Below are positions 1 through 9,070 of a stretch of DNA of 64,000 nucleotides, piece by piece (positions within the stretch are counted from its first letter, which is position 1; every line of letters begins with the position of its first letter). The notes below the pieces were generated by a model. The model worked only from the letters and a program-made list of their open reading frames with translations, did not search any database and was not told the origin of the DNA. Position numbers and translations under genes: made by a program. Source of the stretch: Lachnospiraceae bacterium (GTDB taxonomy: Bacteria; Bacillota; Clostridia; Lachnospirales; Lachnospiraceae); the NCBI GenBank assembly GCA_017626095.1, contig JAGAJL010000017.1, forward strand, positions 38,426 through 102,425, written 5' to 3'.

Positions 1-1
1 T

Positions 2-439
2 CAGAAATTGTTTCATATGATGCGAAAACATATGGGACGGATGGGAACCACCGTATCTATGCTAATTCTGTATGGAAATAATTATTATCTGTTTCATTTG
101 GGGGACAGCAGAGTTTATTTTGTACACTCTGTTTTTGGCAAGACGTACTTCAAACAAAAAACAACCGATCATGCTGTGGGACACCGGCTGCGAAGATGTC
201 TTGGTTTGAACAAGGATTACAGGCCCGATTTTGATTATGGCATTACAACCTGCAAAAACTTTGTGCTTTGTACAGATGGTTTTTCCAATTTGTTTGATCC
301 TAACATCTGGTCTGTGTGCCTTACCACGAAAAGCATGACTGACAGTGGCAGAATAAGTCGCAGGCTGAAAGAGTTAGCTGAGGATAACTTGCGAAGAGGT
401 GAAACAGATAATATTTCTGCGTTATGGATGAAAGTATAA
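2..439 (+). CDS. PP2C-family Ser/Thr protein phosphatase, C-terminal part (cut by window edge)
   Basis: The reading frame is open from the first bases of the window, so the true start lies upstream; internal ATGs at 17 and 20 are not taken as starts. What is visible is the second half of a PP2C (PPM) phosphatase: a GTTVS strand, the metal-site GDSRVY motif, TTDHAV, an R..LG segment, LCTDGFSN and a terminal DNISAL motif whose Asp binds metal in this family. The family removes phosphate from Ser/Thr residues using Mn/Mg. The next gene on the same strand is a Ser/Thr kinase about 110 bp downstream, so the two probably act as a reversible phosphorylation pair. The N-terminal RxxxD metal motif cannot be seen because it is off the edge. 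Confidence 0.85.
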   Translation, partial: QKLFHMMRKHMGRMGTTVSMLILYGNNYYLFHLGDSRVYFVHSVFGKTYFKQKTTDHAVGHRLRRCLGLNKDYRPDFDYGITTCKNFVLCTDGFSNLFDPNIWSVCLTTKSMTDSGRISRRLKELAEDNLRRGETDNISALWMKV

Positions 440-547
440 ACAAAATACATTACTTTTATTAATAACCACATTTATAAAAAGTGCTAGTTTTAATGATTAT
501 TATCGGCTCGTGACATGATGGAATTTTTCAGAATAAGGAGGAGTTGT

Positions 548-1615
548 ATGACAGAAAAATATGAATTGGTTCGGGAAATTGGTCATGGAAGCAGGGCAAA
601 AGTATATCTTGTGCGAAACAACAATACAGATGAAATGCTTGCTATGAAATCCTACCCTTATGTTGGACAGGAAGGCCAGAGAGAGTTACAAGTATTAAAA
701 GAAATAAAAAGCCAAGGCATACCTTTTTTATTTGATTGTATTAAGAAAGACGGAAGCATGAATATTTTCATGGAATATATCCCGGGAAAGAATTTGAGAC
801 AGATACTTCAGACAAAACATGTCTTTACAGAAAAAGAAGTGTTATCAATTGGTAAAAAAGTTCTGCATATTATTCAGTTGTTTCATGCGCATTCGCCTCA
901 GTGGATTTATGGAGATTTAAAGCCGGAAAATATTATGATTACAGAAAAAGGAGAAGTGTATCTGATTGATTTTGGCTCGGTAATGATTGATGGTGAAAAG
1001 CATATGGATGTGCATGGAACAAAGGCATATTATTGCGAAACAGCAGGAGCGATGCTTCCGTTTCGGGATACTTATGCTCTGGGGCTGATTATGTATGAAA
1101 TGCTTACCGGATGTTCTTATCAGCAGGGCATACAAAATGGGAAAGCGGATGTATGTCATTTGTCAGAAGTATGTCAAGATATTATGAAAAAAGCCGTTCG
1201 ATTAAATCCAAAAGAGGGATATAAAGATGCGATGCATATGTTGCAGGAATTTGATTTATGGGAAAATAATATGACAGAGGGACGTGTTTCTTATCGTAGA
1301 AAAAAAGGAAATGATGTAATTGGTGATACCTGTCGTTTTATTATGCATGGATTTTTAAAGCCGGCATCGCAGGGTATGCTAATTTTGTTGGTGATTGCCG
1401 GACTTTTGTTTATGAAATTTGAGGGATACAGACATTTTGTAAAAGAGGCACAGCAGTATGAAGAAAAGATTGAAACCGTAACGGTTTATAATAAACAAAT
1501 CGGGAATCATTATCGTCTGGACGTTGACAGTGTCCGTGCAGTACAAGAAGAACAGAATGCAGAAGATATGGTGGAAAAAGATAGTTATGGGAGAAGCATA
1601 ATGCGGAGAAAATAA
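548..1615 (+). CDS. Membrane-anchored Ser/Thr protein kinase
   Basis: Start ATG 548 was chosen because it follows an AAGGAGGAG ribosome site; an in-frame ATG at 515 lacks one. The protein is 355 aa. Residues 1-240 form a compact Hanks-type kinase: glycine-rich loop (GHGSRAKVYLV), catalytic Lys in AMKSY, the catalytic loop as YGDLKPENIM (the usual HRD His is replaced by Tyr and Arg by Gly) and a DFG motif (LIDFGS). One membrane helix follows near residue 285 (MLILLVIAGLLF), then a short tail of about 55 residues. There are no PASTA repeats, so this is not the usual PrkC/StkP kinase that sits beside rsgA. Its partner is probably the PP2C phosphatase upstream. The substrate is unknown. The loss of Arg in HRD suggests activity that does not depend on activation-loop phosphorylation. 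Confidence 0.88.
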   Translation: MTEKYELVREIGHGSRAKVYLVRNNNTDEMLAMKSYPYVGQEGQRELQVLKEIKSQGIPFLFDCIKKDGSMNIFMEYIPGKNLRQILQTKHVFTEKEVLSIGKKVLHIIQLFHAHSPQWIYGDLKPENIMITEKGEVYLIDFGSVMIDGEKHMDVHGTKAYYCETAGAMLPFRDTYALGLIMYEMLTGCSYQQGIQNGKADVCHLSEVCQDIMKKAVRLNPKEGYKDAMHMLQEFDLWENNMTEGRVSYRRKKGNDVIGDTCRFIMHGFLKPASQGMLILLVIAGLLFMKFEGYRHFVKEAQQYEEKIETVTVYNKQIGNHYRLDVDSVRAVQEEQNAEDMVEKDSYGRSIMRRK

Positions 1616-1628
1616 TGTTCTTAGTCAT

Positions 1629-1930
1629 CGTTTCTCACTTATTATTCGCAACTTTGGAGATATAGCCGGTTGTCCTTACAGAAATACATATCTTTGTTGC
1701 GGAATTTGGCGAGGTTTCTTGACATTTCTTAGCGGCATATGCGAACAAAAATAATCCCCAGTTTCAACTGTTTGAAGACGAAGTCTGAGTTTTGAAACCG
1801 GGGATTTAATATATACTTTGTGAGCATGCCGCTTAGAAATGACGGAAACCGAAGTATGAAGCGGCAAAGATATGTATTTCTGTAAGGGCGACCGGCATCA
1901 CACAAAGTTGCGAATAATAAGTGAGAAACG
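1629..1930. repeat. 302-bp long imperfect palindrome (MITE-like or structured RNA)
   Basis: The ends are exact inverse complements (CGTTTCTCAC... and ...GTGAGAAACG), and the match continues inward with interruptions. CTTATTATTCGCAACTTTG at 1637 pairs with 1905-1923, TTACAGAAATACATATCTTTG at 1676 pairs with 1866-1885, ATTTCTTAGCGGCAT pairs with 1829-1841, and AATCCCCAGTTTCAA near 1752 pairs with 1794-1807. Almost the whole 302 bp can fold into one hairpin. It lies in the 567-bp gap between the kinase and ispG and has no convincing ORF. No clear target duplication flanks it. It could be a non-autonomous transposable element or a transcribed structure. Confidence 0.75.
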
Positions 1931-2058
1931 TGACGGAGAATTAGGATTAAATGGTTATAGCATAATCGGAAGAAAGATTCAAGTATTGACTGTAAAAATG
2001 AAGGATGACTATAATATGATGTAGGCTCAAAAACAGAACATACTAAATATTGCTAATA

Positions 2059-2114
2059 GATGTTAGGAGCAAAAGGTGCTTTGTCTCCAAGATACCAATG
2101 GATTGCTACAGATG
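2059..2114 (+). repeat. REP-like repeat, copy 1
   Basis: The segment GATGTTAGGAGCAAAAGG, followed by a TCTCCAAGATACCAATGG core and GATTGCTAC, matches copies at 48446-48520 (+) and 63777-63860 (-). It lies upstream of the ispG ribosome site. This copy is the most diverged: its internal hairpin is GGAGCAAAAGGTGCTTTGTCTCC. See the repeat-family finding. Confidence 0.7.
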
Positions 2115-2182
2115 TTTTTTCGAAAATAGAAAATAGAATAAAGAATATAGAATATAAAATAAAGAATAAAGGGGTAAATAAC

Positions 2183-3238
2183 ATGTATCGAGATGAAACC
2201 AAAGTCATTAAAATCGGAAATAAAATCATTGGTGGAGGAAATCCCATCCTGATTCAGTCCATGACCAATACCAGAACGGAAAATGTCAAAGATACGGTTG
2301 CGCAAATTAAACGGTTAGAAGAGGCAGGTTGTGATATTGTGCGTAGTACGGTCCCGACCATGGAAGCCGCAAAAGCCTTTCGGGAAATCAAAAAAGAAAT
2401 ATCTATTCCGTTGGTAGCCGATATTCATTTTGATTATCAAATGGCCATTGCTGCCATGGAAAACGGAGCAGATAAGATTCGGATTAATCCGGGCAACATC
2501 GGCGGAAAAGAAAAACTCTGTGAAGTAGTTGCCTGTGCAAAAGAAAGAAATATTCCCATCCGTGTTGGCGTAAACGGCGGTTCGTTAGAAAAGGAACTGG
2601 TGGAAAAGTATCATGGTGTTACCCCGGAGGGAATTGTAGAAAGTGCTTTGGATAAAGTACATATGATAGAAGATGCCGGATATGACAATATGGTAATCAG
2701 TATCAAATCATCCAATATTCCGATTTGTGTAAAAGCCCATGAAGAACTGGTAAAAAAGACCAATTACCCGCTTCATATCGGTATTACAGAAGCTGGTACC
2801 CTGTATGGCGGCAATATCAAGTCGGCAGTCGGACTTGGCATTTTACTGCATGAAGGAATAGGCGATACCATGCGTGTTTCTTTGTCGGGTGATCCGGTGG
2901 AAGAAATCCGCTCGGCACAGACGATTTTACGTTCTTTAGGACTGTATCATAAAGGAATTGAGGTCATTGCATGTCCGACCTGTGGTCGTACCAAAATTGA
3001 TTTGATTGGACTTGCCAATAAAGTAGAGGAAATGGTTGCCGGTATGCCGCTTAATTTAAAGGTGGCCGTTATGGGATGTGTGGTAAACGGACCCGGAGAA
3101 GCGAAAGAAGCGGATATCGGAATTGCCGGTGGAGACGGTGTCGGTTTGTTAATCAAAAAAGGTGAGATTATAAAAAAAGTTCCGGAAGAAGATTTGCTTA
3201 ACGTATTGCGTTATGAACTTGAGCACTGGAATGCATAA
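2183..3238 (+). CDS. ispG: 4-hydroxy-3-methylbut-2-en-1-yl diphosphate synthase (IspG/GcpE)
   Basis: The protein is 351 aa from ATG 2183, preceded by AAGGGG; the frame is open further upstream to 2060, but that part lies in a repeat and AT-rich DNA. IspG converts MEcPP to HMBPP with a [4Fe-4S] cluster in the MEP isoprenoid pathway. Seen are the N-terminal TIM-barrel start (GGGNPILIQSMTNT), the IRINPGNIG motif, and the C-terminal cluster ligands ACPTCGR and MGCVVNGPGEA, ending in GIAGGDG. The other MEP genes of the window are dxr (31456) and dxs (46572), with ispA at 45675. In most Clostridia ispG directly follows rseP; here it is separated from it. Confidence 0.96.
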   Translation: MYRDETKVIKIGNKIIGGGNPILIQSMTNTRTENVKDTVAQIKRLEEAGCDIVRSTVPTMEAAKAFREIKKEISIPLVADIHFDYQMAIAAMENGADKIRINPGNIGGKEKLCEVVACAKERNIPIRVGVNGGSLEKELVEKYHGVTPEGIVESALDKVHMIEDAGYDNMVISIKSSNIPICVKAHEELVKKTNYPLHIGITEAGTLYGGNIKSAVGLGILLHEGIGDTMRVSLSGDPVEEIRSAQTILRSLGLYHKGIEVIACPTCGRTKIDLIGLANKVEEMVAGMPLNLKVAVMGCVVNGPGEAKEADIGIAGGDGVGLLIKKGEIIKKVPEEDLLNVLRYELEHWNA

Positions 3239-3300
3239 TAGGTAATTATATATGGATAAATGATATCATAACGGAACAATGATATACGGATGTATGCTAC

Positions 3301-6300
3301 ATGGAACCAAAAGATTTTTTTGCGGCCTTTCCAACCCTGCAGCTAAAAGAAGAATTAAAGAATGAACTGGCAGGAATTAAGGTCACACATATCACAACAA
3401 CAAGAAATAAGGACATTCTGCGTATCTATATTGCAGCAGACAGATTGATTGCAAAAAAAACAATTATTGCGGTGGAAAAGCAGATTAAGGAGCAACTGTT
3501 TGAACAGACCAATATTGTAATCAAGATTTATGAGCGTTTTACGCTTTCGAAGCAATATACACCACAGAATTTATACAAAGAATACCGGGACAGTATTTTG
3601 CTGGAGCTTAGAAATTACAGTCCGGTTTTATTTAGTATGCTCAAAAAAGCGGATGCGGAATTTTCAGAGGAACATTTGTTGTTGACGGCAGAGGATATTC
3701 ATGTCTATCATGACCGTGCCACAGAGCTTACGGATATTTTAAACAAGATTTTTACAGAGCGTTGCGGTGTTTATGTGGATATCGAGATTGCTTTTAAGCC
3801 GGCAGAAGAAAGTGCTACCAAAAAAGATGATGAAATTAAGCTGAAAAGGCAGATTGAAGAAATTGAGATGCGCTTAACATCATCTGCACAAAATGATTCT
3901 TTGGATGATAATTCTTCTATGAGTGAGACCGATGAAGGTGCAAAAACAGGTCAAATGGCAGATGTAAAAGAGAAGCAGTCTGAAAAGACAAAGGTTGCAT
4001 CTGCTAAAAATGATGAAGGAAGAGTTTCAAATGATCGAAGTGCCGGTCAGACGAAAGCACAAAATGGCAGTTTTTCGAAATCGGAAGGAAGAAAATATAA
4101 TAAAGATTATCCCAGGAAAAAAGATTTTTATCCCAAAAAATCAGATGATCCCAGTATTATCTGGGGTATGCATGATATTGAAGAAGAACCGATTCCGATT
4201 GAAGATATTGTTGGAGAAATCGGAAATGTTGCCATAAGGGGAAAGGTTATTGGTGTAGATACAAAACCGATTGCCTCTTTAAAAAAGACGATAATGATAT
4301 TAACTGTGACCGATTTTACGGATACGATTATGGTCAAACAGTTTGTGGAAGATGAACGCATTGACGAAGTACTCAAGCGTTTTGATACCAAAAAAGGAAC
4401 CTTTGTAAAAATCAAGGGTGATGTTTCCGTTGACAAGTTTGATCATGAACTGACGATTGGCGGTCGTGGACTGATTATCAAAGAAATCGACGATTTTACG
4501 ACCAAGCGGATGGATTACTCTGCTAATAAAAGAGTGGAACTGCATTGCCATACCAAAATGAGTGATATGGATGGTGTTTCCGATGTTATTGATATTGTCA
4601 AGTGTGCCTATAAATGGGGACATCCTGCGATTGCCATAACAGACCACGGAGTAGTGCATGCGCTTGCGGATGTGTTTCATACCTGGTGTGATTTGTGGGA
4701 TGCGGAAAAGAAACGTTGCAAAGAAGCAGGTATTGTTCCTGACAGACAGAATTTCTTTAAGATTATTCTGGGGGTAGAAGGATATCTGGTTGATGATTCC
4801 AAACAAATCGTGGATAACCCCAAAAATCTGGATATTCACCAGGATTATGTGGTATTTGATATTGAGACTACCGGTTTTTCGCCGGTTAAGAATAACATTA
4901 TCGAAATTGGCGCTGTAAAGGTGCAAAACGGACAGATTACAGAGCGGTATTCCACTTTTGTAAATCCGAGAGAACCGATTCCTTACCGGATTACCCAGCT
5001 GACATCCATTACCGATCACGATGTGATGGATGCTCCGGGCATTGAAGAAGTACTTCCTGCGTTTTTGGATTTTTCCAAGGACTGTGTTATGGTTGCTCAC
5101 AATGCATCGTTTGATATGAGTTTCATCAAAGAAAATGCTGCAAGACAGAATCTTTTGAGAGAGTTTACTGTTGTTGATACGGTAGGAGTAGCCAGAATCC
5201 TTTTGCCCAATCAGGCAAAGCATACCTTGGATGCCTGTGCCAAGTCCATGGGTGTGTCTTTGGAAAATCATCACCGGGCAGTGGATGATGCGGAAGCGAC
5301 AGCAGAGATTTTTGTGAAGTTTTTACCTTTGTTAGAAGCAAAGGGTGTAGAAAAATTAATGGATATCAATCTGTTAGCTGAAGATAACAAGGATACGGTT
5401 AAAAAACTGCCTTATTATCACATTATTATTCTGGCTAAAAATGAAGTGGGACGTATTAATCTTTATCGATTGATTTCCGAATCCCATATTGATTATTTTT
5501 ATAAAAAACCAAGGATTCCCCGCAGCCTTTTGCAAAAATACCGGGAAGGGCTGATCTTGGGCAGTGCCTGTGAAGCAGGCGAGTTGTTCCGCGCCATGTT
5601 GGATGGAAAAAGCGATGCCGAATTATATAAGATTGCCGGCTTTTATGATTATCTGGAGATTCAGCCGCTTGGCAACAACAAGTTTATGATTGGATCAGAC
5701 CGCCATGAGAATATTGAATCCATGGAAGATTTGATGGAATTAAATCGCAAGGTTGTAGAAATCGGAGAAGCACTTCATAAACCGGTCTGTGCAACCTGTG
5801 ATGTCCATTTCCTGAATCCGGAGGATGAAATTTACAGACGAATTATTCAGGCCGGTCAGGGGTATAAGGATGAAGAACAGGCTCCTTTGTATCTTCGTAC
5901 GACAGAAGAGATGTTGGAGGAATTCCAGTATCTGGGAAGTGATAAAGCAAGAGAGGTTGTCATTACCAATACCAATCTGATTGCGGATTGCATTGAATCG
6001 ATTGATCCGGTGAGACCTGATAAGAGTCCGCCTATTATTCCAAATTCGGATGAAATACTGACCACAATCTGTCATAACAAGGCGCATGAGATATATGGCG
6101 AGGTTCTTCCTGAAATTGTTGAAAAACGAATGGAAAAGGAATTGAATGCCATAATCAAAAACGGATTTGCCGTAATGTATATTATTGCCCAGAAGTTGGT
6201 GTGGAAGTCTGTGGAAGACGGTTATCTGGTTGGTTCGAGAGGATCGGTTGGATCTTCTTTTGTTGCCTACCTTTCCGGAATTACAGAGGTAAATTCTCTC

Positions 6301-7938
6301 AGTCCGCATTATTATTGCAAAAAATGTCATTATTATGATTTTACTTCTGATGAAGTCAGAGCATACTCCGGTAAATCCGGATGTGACATGCCGGATAAAA
6401 TGTGCCCGCAGTGTGGAGAATTACTGGTAAAAGACGGATTTGACATTCCGTTTGAAACCTTCCTCGGATTTAAGGGGGATAAAGAGCCGGATATTGATCT
6501 AAACTTCTCCAATGAATATCAGAGTAAAGCGCATAAATATACGGAAGTTATTTTTGGATACGGACAGACTTATCGTGCCGGAACGATTGGTTCGGTTGCC
6601 GATAAGACGGCATATGGTTTTGTGCGTAAATATTTTGAAGAGCGTGGTATTTCAAAACGCGGATGTGAAATTGACCGTATTTCCGTTGGCTGTACGGGAG
6701 TAAAGCGTTCTACCGGTCAGCATCCCGGAGGTATTGTTGTTTTGCCGGTAGGTGAGGATATCAATTCTTTTACACCGGTTCAGCGTCCGGCAAATGATAT
6801 GACAACCGATATTGTTACCACCCATTTTGATTATCATAAAATTGATCACAATCTTTTGAAGCTGGATATTTTAGGACATCTGGATCCAACCATGATTCGT
6901 ATGCTTCAGGATTTGACCGGTGTCGACCCGGTTAAGATTCCGTTGGACGATAAAGACGTCATGTCCCTGTTCCAAAATACGGAGGCATTAAAGATTACAC
7001 CGGATGATATCGGCGGTATTTTACTGGGCTCTTTGGGAATACCGGAATTTGGTACGGAGTTTGCTATGCAGATGCTTTTGGATACCAAGCCGACTTCCTT
7101 TACCGACTTAGAGCGTATTGCGGGACTGGCACACGGAACCGATGTATGGTTAAACAATGCCCAGACCTTGATTCAGGAAGGGAAAGCTACCATTTCCACA
7201 GCAATCTGTACCCGTGATGATATTATGATTTATCTGATTGATAAGGGATTGGATGAAAGTACCTCCTTTAAGATTATGGAGGCCGTTCGTAAGGGAACCG
7301 TAGCAAAAGGCAAGTGTGCCAACTGGGCTGAGTGGAAAGAGCTGATGAAGGAGCATGATGTCCCGGACTGGTATATCTGGTCCTGTGAACAGATCAAATA
7401 CATGTTCCCGAAAGCACATGCGGCAGCCTATGTTATGATGGCATGGAGAGTTGCTTATTTTAAGGTAAATTATCCATTGGCTTATTATACGGCATATTTC
7501 AGTATTCGTGCGAGCGGTTTTTCCTATGAAATCATGTGTCAGGGAATAGGAAAAATCGATGCGACACTCGAAGACTACAATTCCAGAAAAGACGATTTGT
7601 CAAAAAAAGAAGAGGATTCGTTAAGAGACTTGCGTATTGTGAAGGAAATGTATGCGCGTGGCTTTGAATTTGTACCGATTGATATTTATAAAGCACATTC
7701 CAGATTGTTCCGGATTGTGGACGGAAAAATCATGCCTTCCTTTAACTGTATTGACGGAATGGGTGACTCGGCAGCAGAATCCTTGATGGAAGCCGCCAAA
7801 AACGGACCCTTTTTATCCCGTGATGATTTATGTGAGCGTGGTAAAATTTCTAAGACGACGGCAGAAAAAATGGCAGAGATGAATCTGCTCGGAGATATTC
7901 CGATTTCCAACCAGTTTAGTTTATTTGATTTTATGTAA
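3301..7938 (+). CDS. polC: DNA polymerase III alpha subunit, PolC type
   Basis: The protein is 1545 aa, slightly longer than Bacillus PolC. It is the replicative polymerase of low-GC Gram-positives, with built-in 3'-5' proofreading. Domains in order: N-terminal domain (1-180), a charged low-complexity linker (about 185-285), OB fold (about 305-395), PHP part 1 (VELHCHTKMSDMDG near 412), DnaQ-type exonuclease (YVVFDIETTGFS near 516, HNASFDMSF, and HHRAVDDAEA), PHP part 2, a Cys pair region (YCKKCHYY / CPQCGEL near 1004-1040) and the polymerase catalytic core (PDIDLNFSNEYQ near 1063). ATG 3301 was kept, although the upstream ribosome site is weak. It follows ispG by 62 bp. Confidence 0.97.
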   Translation: MEPKDFFAAFPTLQLKEELKNELAGIKVTHITTTRNKDILRIYIAADRLIAKKTIIAVEKQIKEQLFEQTNIVIKIYERFTLSKQYTPQNLYKEYRDSILLELRNYSPVLFSMLKKADAEFSEEHLLLTAEDIHVYHDRATELTDILNKIFTERCGVYVDIEIAFKPAEESATKKDDEIKLKRQIEEIEMRLTSSAQNDSLDDNSSMSETDEGAKTGQMADVKEKQSEKTKVASAKNDEGRVSNDRSAGQTKAQNGSFSKSEGRKYNKDYPRKKDFYPKKSDDPSIIWGMHDIEEEPIPIEDIVGEIGNVAIRGKVIGVDTKPIASLKKTIMILTVTDFTDTIMVKQFVEDERIDEVLKRFDTKKGTFVKIKGDVSVDKFDHELTIGGRGLIIKEIDDFTTKRMDYSANKRVELHCHTKMSDMDGVSDVIDIVKCAYKWGHPAIAITDHGVVHALADVFHTWCDLWDAEKKRCKEAGIVPDRQNFFKIILGVEGYLVDDSKQIVDNPKNLDIHQDYVVFDIETTGFSPVKNNIIEIGAVKVQNGQITERYSTFVNPREPIPYRITQLTSITDHDVMDAPGIEEVLPAFLDFSKDCVMVAHNASFDMSFIKENAARQNLLREFTVVDTVGVARILLPNQAKHTLDACAKSMGVSLENHHRAVDDAEATAEIFVKFLPLLEAKGVEKLMDINLLAEDNKDTVKKLPYYHIIILAKNEVGRINLYRLISESHIDYFYKKPRIPRSLLQKYREGLILGSACEAGELFRAMLDGKSDAELYKIAGFYDYLEIQPLGNNKFMIGSDRHENIESMEDLMELNRKVVEIGEALHKPVCATCDVHFLNPEDEIYRRIIQAGQGYKDEEQAPLYLRTTEEMLEEFQYLGSDKAREVVITNTNLIADCIESIDPVRPDKSPPIIPNSDEILTTICHNKAHEIYGEVLPEIVEKRMEKELNAIIKNGFAVMYIIAQKLVWKSVEDGYLVGSRGSVGSSFVAYLSGITEVNSLSPHYYCKKCHYYDFTSDEVRAYSGKSGCDMPDKMCPQCGELLVKDGFDIPFETFLGFKGDKEPDIDLNFSNEYQSKAHKYTEVIFGYGQTYRAGTIGSVADKTAYGFVRKYFEERGISKRGCEIDRISVGCTGVKRSTGQHPGGIVVLPVGEDINSFTPVQRPANDMTTDIVTTHFDYHKIDHNLLKLDILGHLDPTMIRMLQDLTGVDPVKIPLDDKDVMSLFQNTEALKITPDDIGGILLGSLGIPEFGTEFAMQMLLDTKPTSFTDLERIAGLAHGTDVWLNNAQTLIQEGKATISTAICTRDDIMIYLIDKGLDESTSFKIMEAVRKGTVAKGKCANWAEWKELMKEHDVPDWYIWSCEQIKYMFPKAHAAAYVMMAWRVAYFKVNYPLAYYTAYFSIRASGFSYEIMCQGIGKIDATLEDYNSRKDDLSKKEEDSLRDLRIVKEMYARGFEFVPIDIYKAHSRLFRIVDGKIMPSFNCIDGMGDSAAESLMEAAKNGPFLSRDDLCERGKISKTTAEKMAEMNLLGDIPISNQFSLFDFM

Positions 7939-7949
7939 GCAGAGGTGTT

Positions 7950-7981
7950 TGTGGATTGCGAGAATTGCGTAGCAATCCACA
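7950..7981. repeat. Hairpin after polC, short member of the REP-like family (reverse orientation)
   Basis: TGTGGATTGC and GCAATCCACA form a 10-bp stem around a 12-nt loop. The segment GGATTGCGAGA...GCGTAGCAATCC is the reverse complement of the 3' half of the repeat at 48489-48520 with six bases missing. There is no T-run after it, so a simple terminator role is doubtful. Confidence 0.6.
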
Positions 7982-8011
7982 TACATCATTCTATGTAAGT
8001 AGGAAACGAAA

Positions 8012-8794
8012 ATGAATCAGTTAGAAGAATACTACAATAAATTTAATGAAGAGAAGCGACTGAATTCCAGACATGGGCAGGTAGAATATCGTATTTCCAT
8101 GCAGTATATTCACCAGTATCTTCCCAAAGACAGGAAACCGGAGGAAATCAAAATTCTGGATATCGGAGCCGGTACCGGCAGATATTCCATTCCGCTTTTT
8201 GAAGAAGGATATGATGTGACAGCTGTGGAACTGGTACAGCACAATCTGGGTATTTTAAAACAGAAGAAACCGGAAATCAAAGCATACAAGGGAAATGCTC
8301 TGAAATTGAAAAGATTTCAGGATGAAACATTTGATCTGACGCTTTTGTTTGGCCCGATGTATCATTTGGGTAGTTTTGAGGAAAAATTACAGGCACTTTT
8401 GGAAGCCAAGCGGGTTACGAAAAAAGGTGGCATGATTTTGGTTGCCTATTGTATGAACGAATACAGTATTATTACCTATGCCTTTAAAGAGAAGCATGTA
8501 TTGGAATGTCTGGAAAACGGGATGATTGATGCGGATTTTCATACTCGTTTTAAGGAAGGAGAATCACTTTATGATTATGTACGGACGGAAGATATTGAAA
8601 GATTGAATGCGGTAGCAAATCTTACCCGGATAAAAATCATTTCTCCCGATGGTGCTGCCAATTATATCAGGCCGTTTCTGAATGCCTTAAGCGAAGAGGA
8701 ATTTGAAGCTTTTGTACAGTATCAGAAGACTGTCTGTGAAAGAGCGGATTTACTTGGAGCAGGCGCTCATGTTGTGGATATTTTGAAAAAATAG
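8012..8794 (+). CDS. Class I SAM-dependent methyltransferase, substrate unknown
   Basis: The protein is 260 aa. The SAM-binding motif I is clear (ILDIGAGTGRYS near residue 48), followed by the acidic end of strand 2 (VTAVEL) and motif IV-like FDLTLLFGPMYHL. The family fold is the Rossmann-type methyltransferase (Methyltransf_11/25 group). The C-terminal region (about 150-260) would carry substrate specificity and shows no named motif. The gene sits alone between polC and the tRNA-Glu gene, 73 bp after polC, with AGGAAACGAAA before the start. Substrate and pathway cannot be read from the context. Confidence 0.85.
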   Translation: MNQLEEYYNKFNEEKRLNSRHGQVEYRISMQYIHQYLPKDRKPEEIKILDIGAGTGRYSIPLFEEGYDVTAVELVQHNLGILKQKKPEIKAYKGNALKLKRFQDETFDLTLLFGPMYHLGSFEEKLQALLEAKRVTKKGGMILVAYCMNEYSIITYAFKEKHVLECLENGMIDADFHTRFKEGESLYDYVRTEDIERLNAVANLTRIKIISPDGAANYIRPFLNALSEEEFEAFVQYQKTVCERADLLGAGAHVVDILKK

Positions 8795-8804
8795 CAAAAA
8801 GTTC

Positions 8805-8833
8805 TTGCATTCTTTTGCATTATTTAGTAAGAT
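8805..8833 (+). promoter_or_regulatory. Promoter of tRNA-Glu
   Basis: TTGCAT (8805) and TAAGAT (8828) are separated by 17 bp, about 30 bp upstream of the tRNA. Between them and the tRNA lies a small GGAC...GTCC hairpin at 8838-8858. Confidence 0.6.
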
Positions 8834-8864
8834 AGCAAAGGACGCGTGAGTGTCCTTTGTAAAT

Positions 8865-8936
8865 GGCTTGTTGGTCAAGAGGTTAAGACGCCGCCCTCTC
8901 ACGGCGGAATCAGGGGTTCGATTCCCCTACAAGCTG
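8865..8936 (+). tRNA. tRNA-Glu (anticodon CTC)
   Basis: A full cloverleaf is visible. The acceptor arm is GGCTTGT/ACAAGCT (first pair G-T), the anticodon stem CCGCC/GGCGG encloses loop CTCTCAC with anticodon CTC (Glu, codon GAG), and the T arm is AGGGG TTCGATT CCCCT. The discriminator base is G and CCA is not encoded. A tRNA upstream of rimP can serve as an integration target, but there is no repeat of its 3' end nearby. Confidence 0.95.
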
Positions 8937-8954
8937 TTTTTTAAATTTTTAGTA

Positions 8955-8984
8955 TTGACATTCCTAAAACATTAGGTGTAAACT
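8955..8984 (+). promoter_or_regulatory. Promoter of the rimP-nusA-infB operon
   Basis: A consensus TTGACA (8955) and TAAACT (8979) are separated by 18 bp, directly after the tRNA. It would drive the translation-factor operon. Confidence 0.65.
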
Positions 8985-9010
8985 AATTTAGGATAGTAAA
9001 AACGATGATA

Positions 9011-9041
9011 GAAAGTGGGCTTGCAAGTCCACTTTTTTCTA
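9011..9041 (+). promoter_or_regulatory. Terminator-like hairpin in the rimP leader (attenuator candidate)
   Basis: AAAGTGGGCTTGCAAGTCCACTTTTTTCT forms a stem (AAGTGG/CCACTT) followed directly by T residues. It lies between the promoter at 8955 and the rimP start at 9071. Such a hairpin in the leader fits partial termination ahead of the nusA operon; this role is inferred. Confidence 0.55.
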
Positions 9042-9070
9042 TTGTTGGAATGAAAAACAGAGGTGAATCT

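Noticed and set aside
4300-5274. 324-codon open frame on the minus strand
   Set aside because: It lies entirely opposite polC in a coding shadow with no ribosome site and no protein motifs.
8865-8936. tRNA-Glu as an integration site
   Set aside because: No duplicated tRNA 3' end or foreign genes lie beside it; the neighbours are backbone genes.
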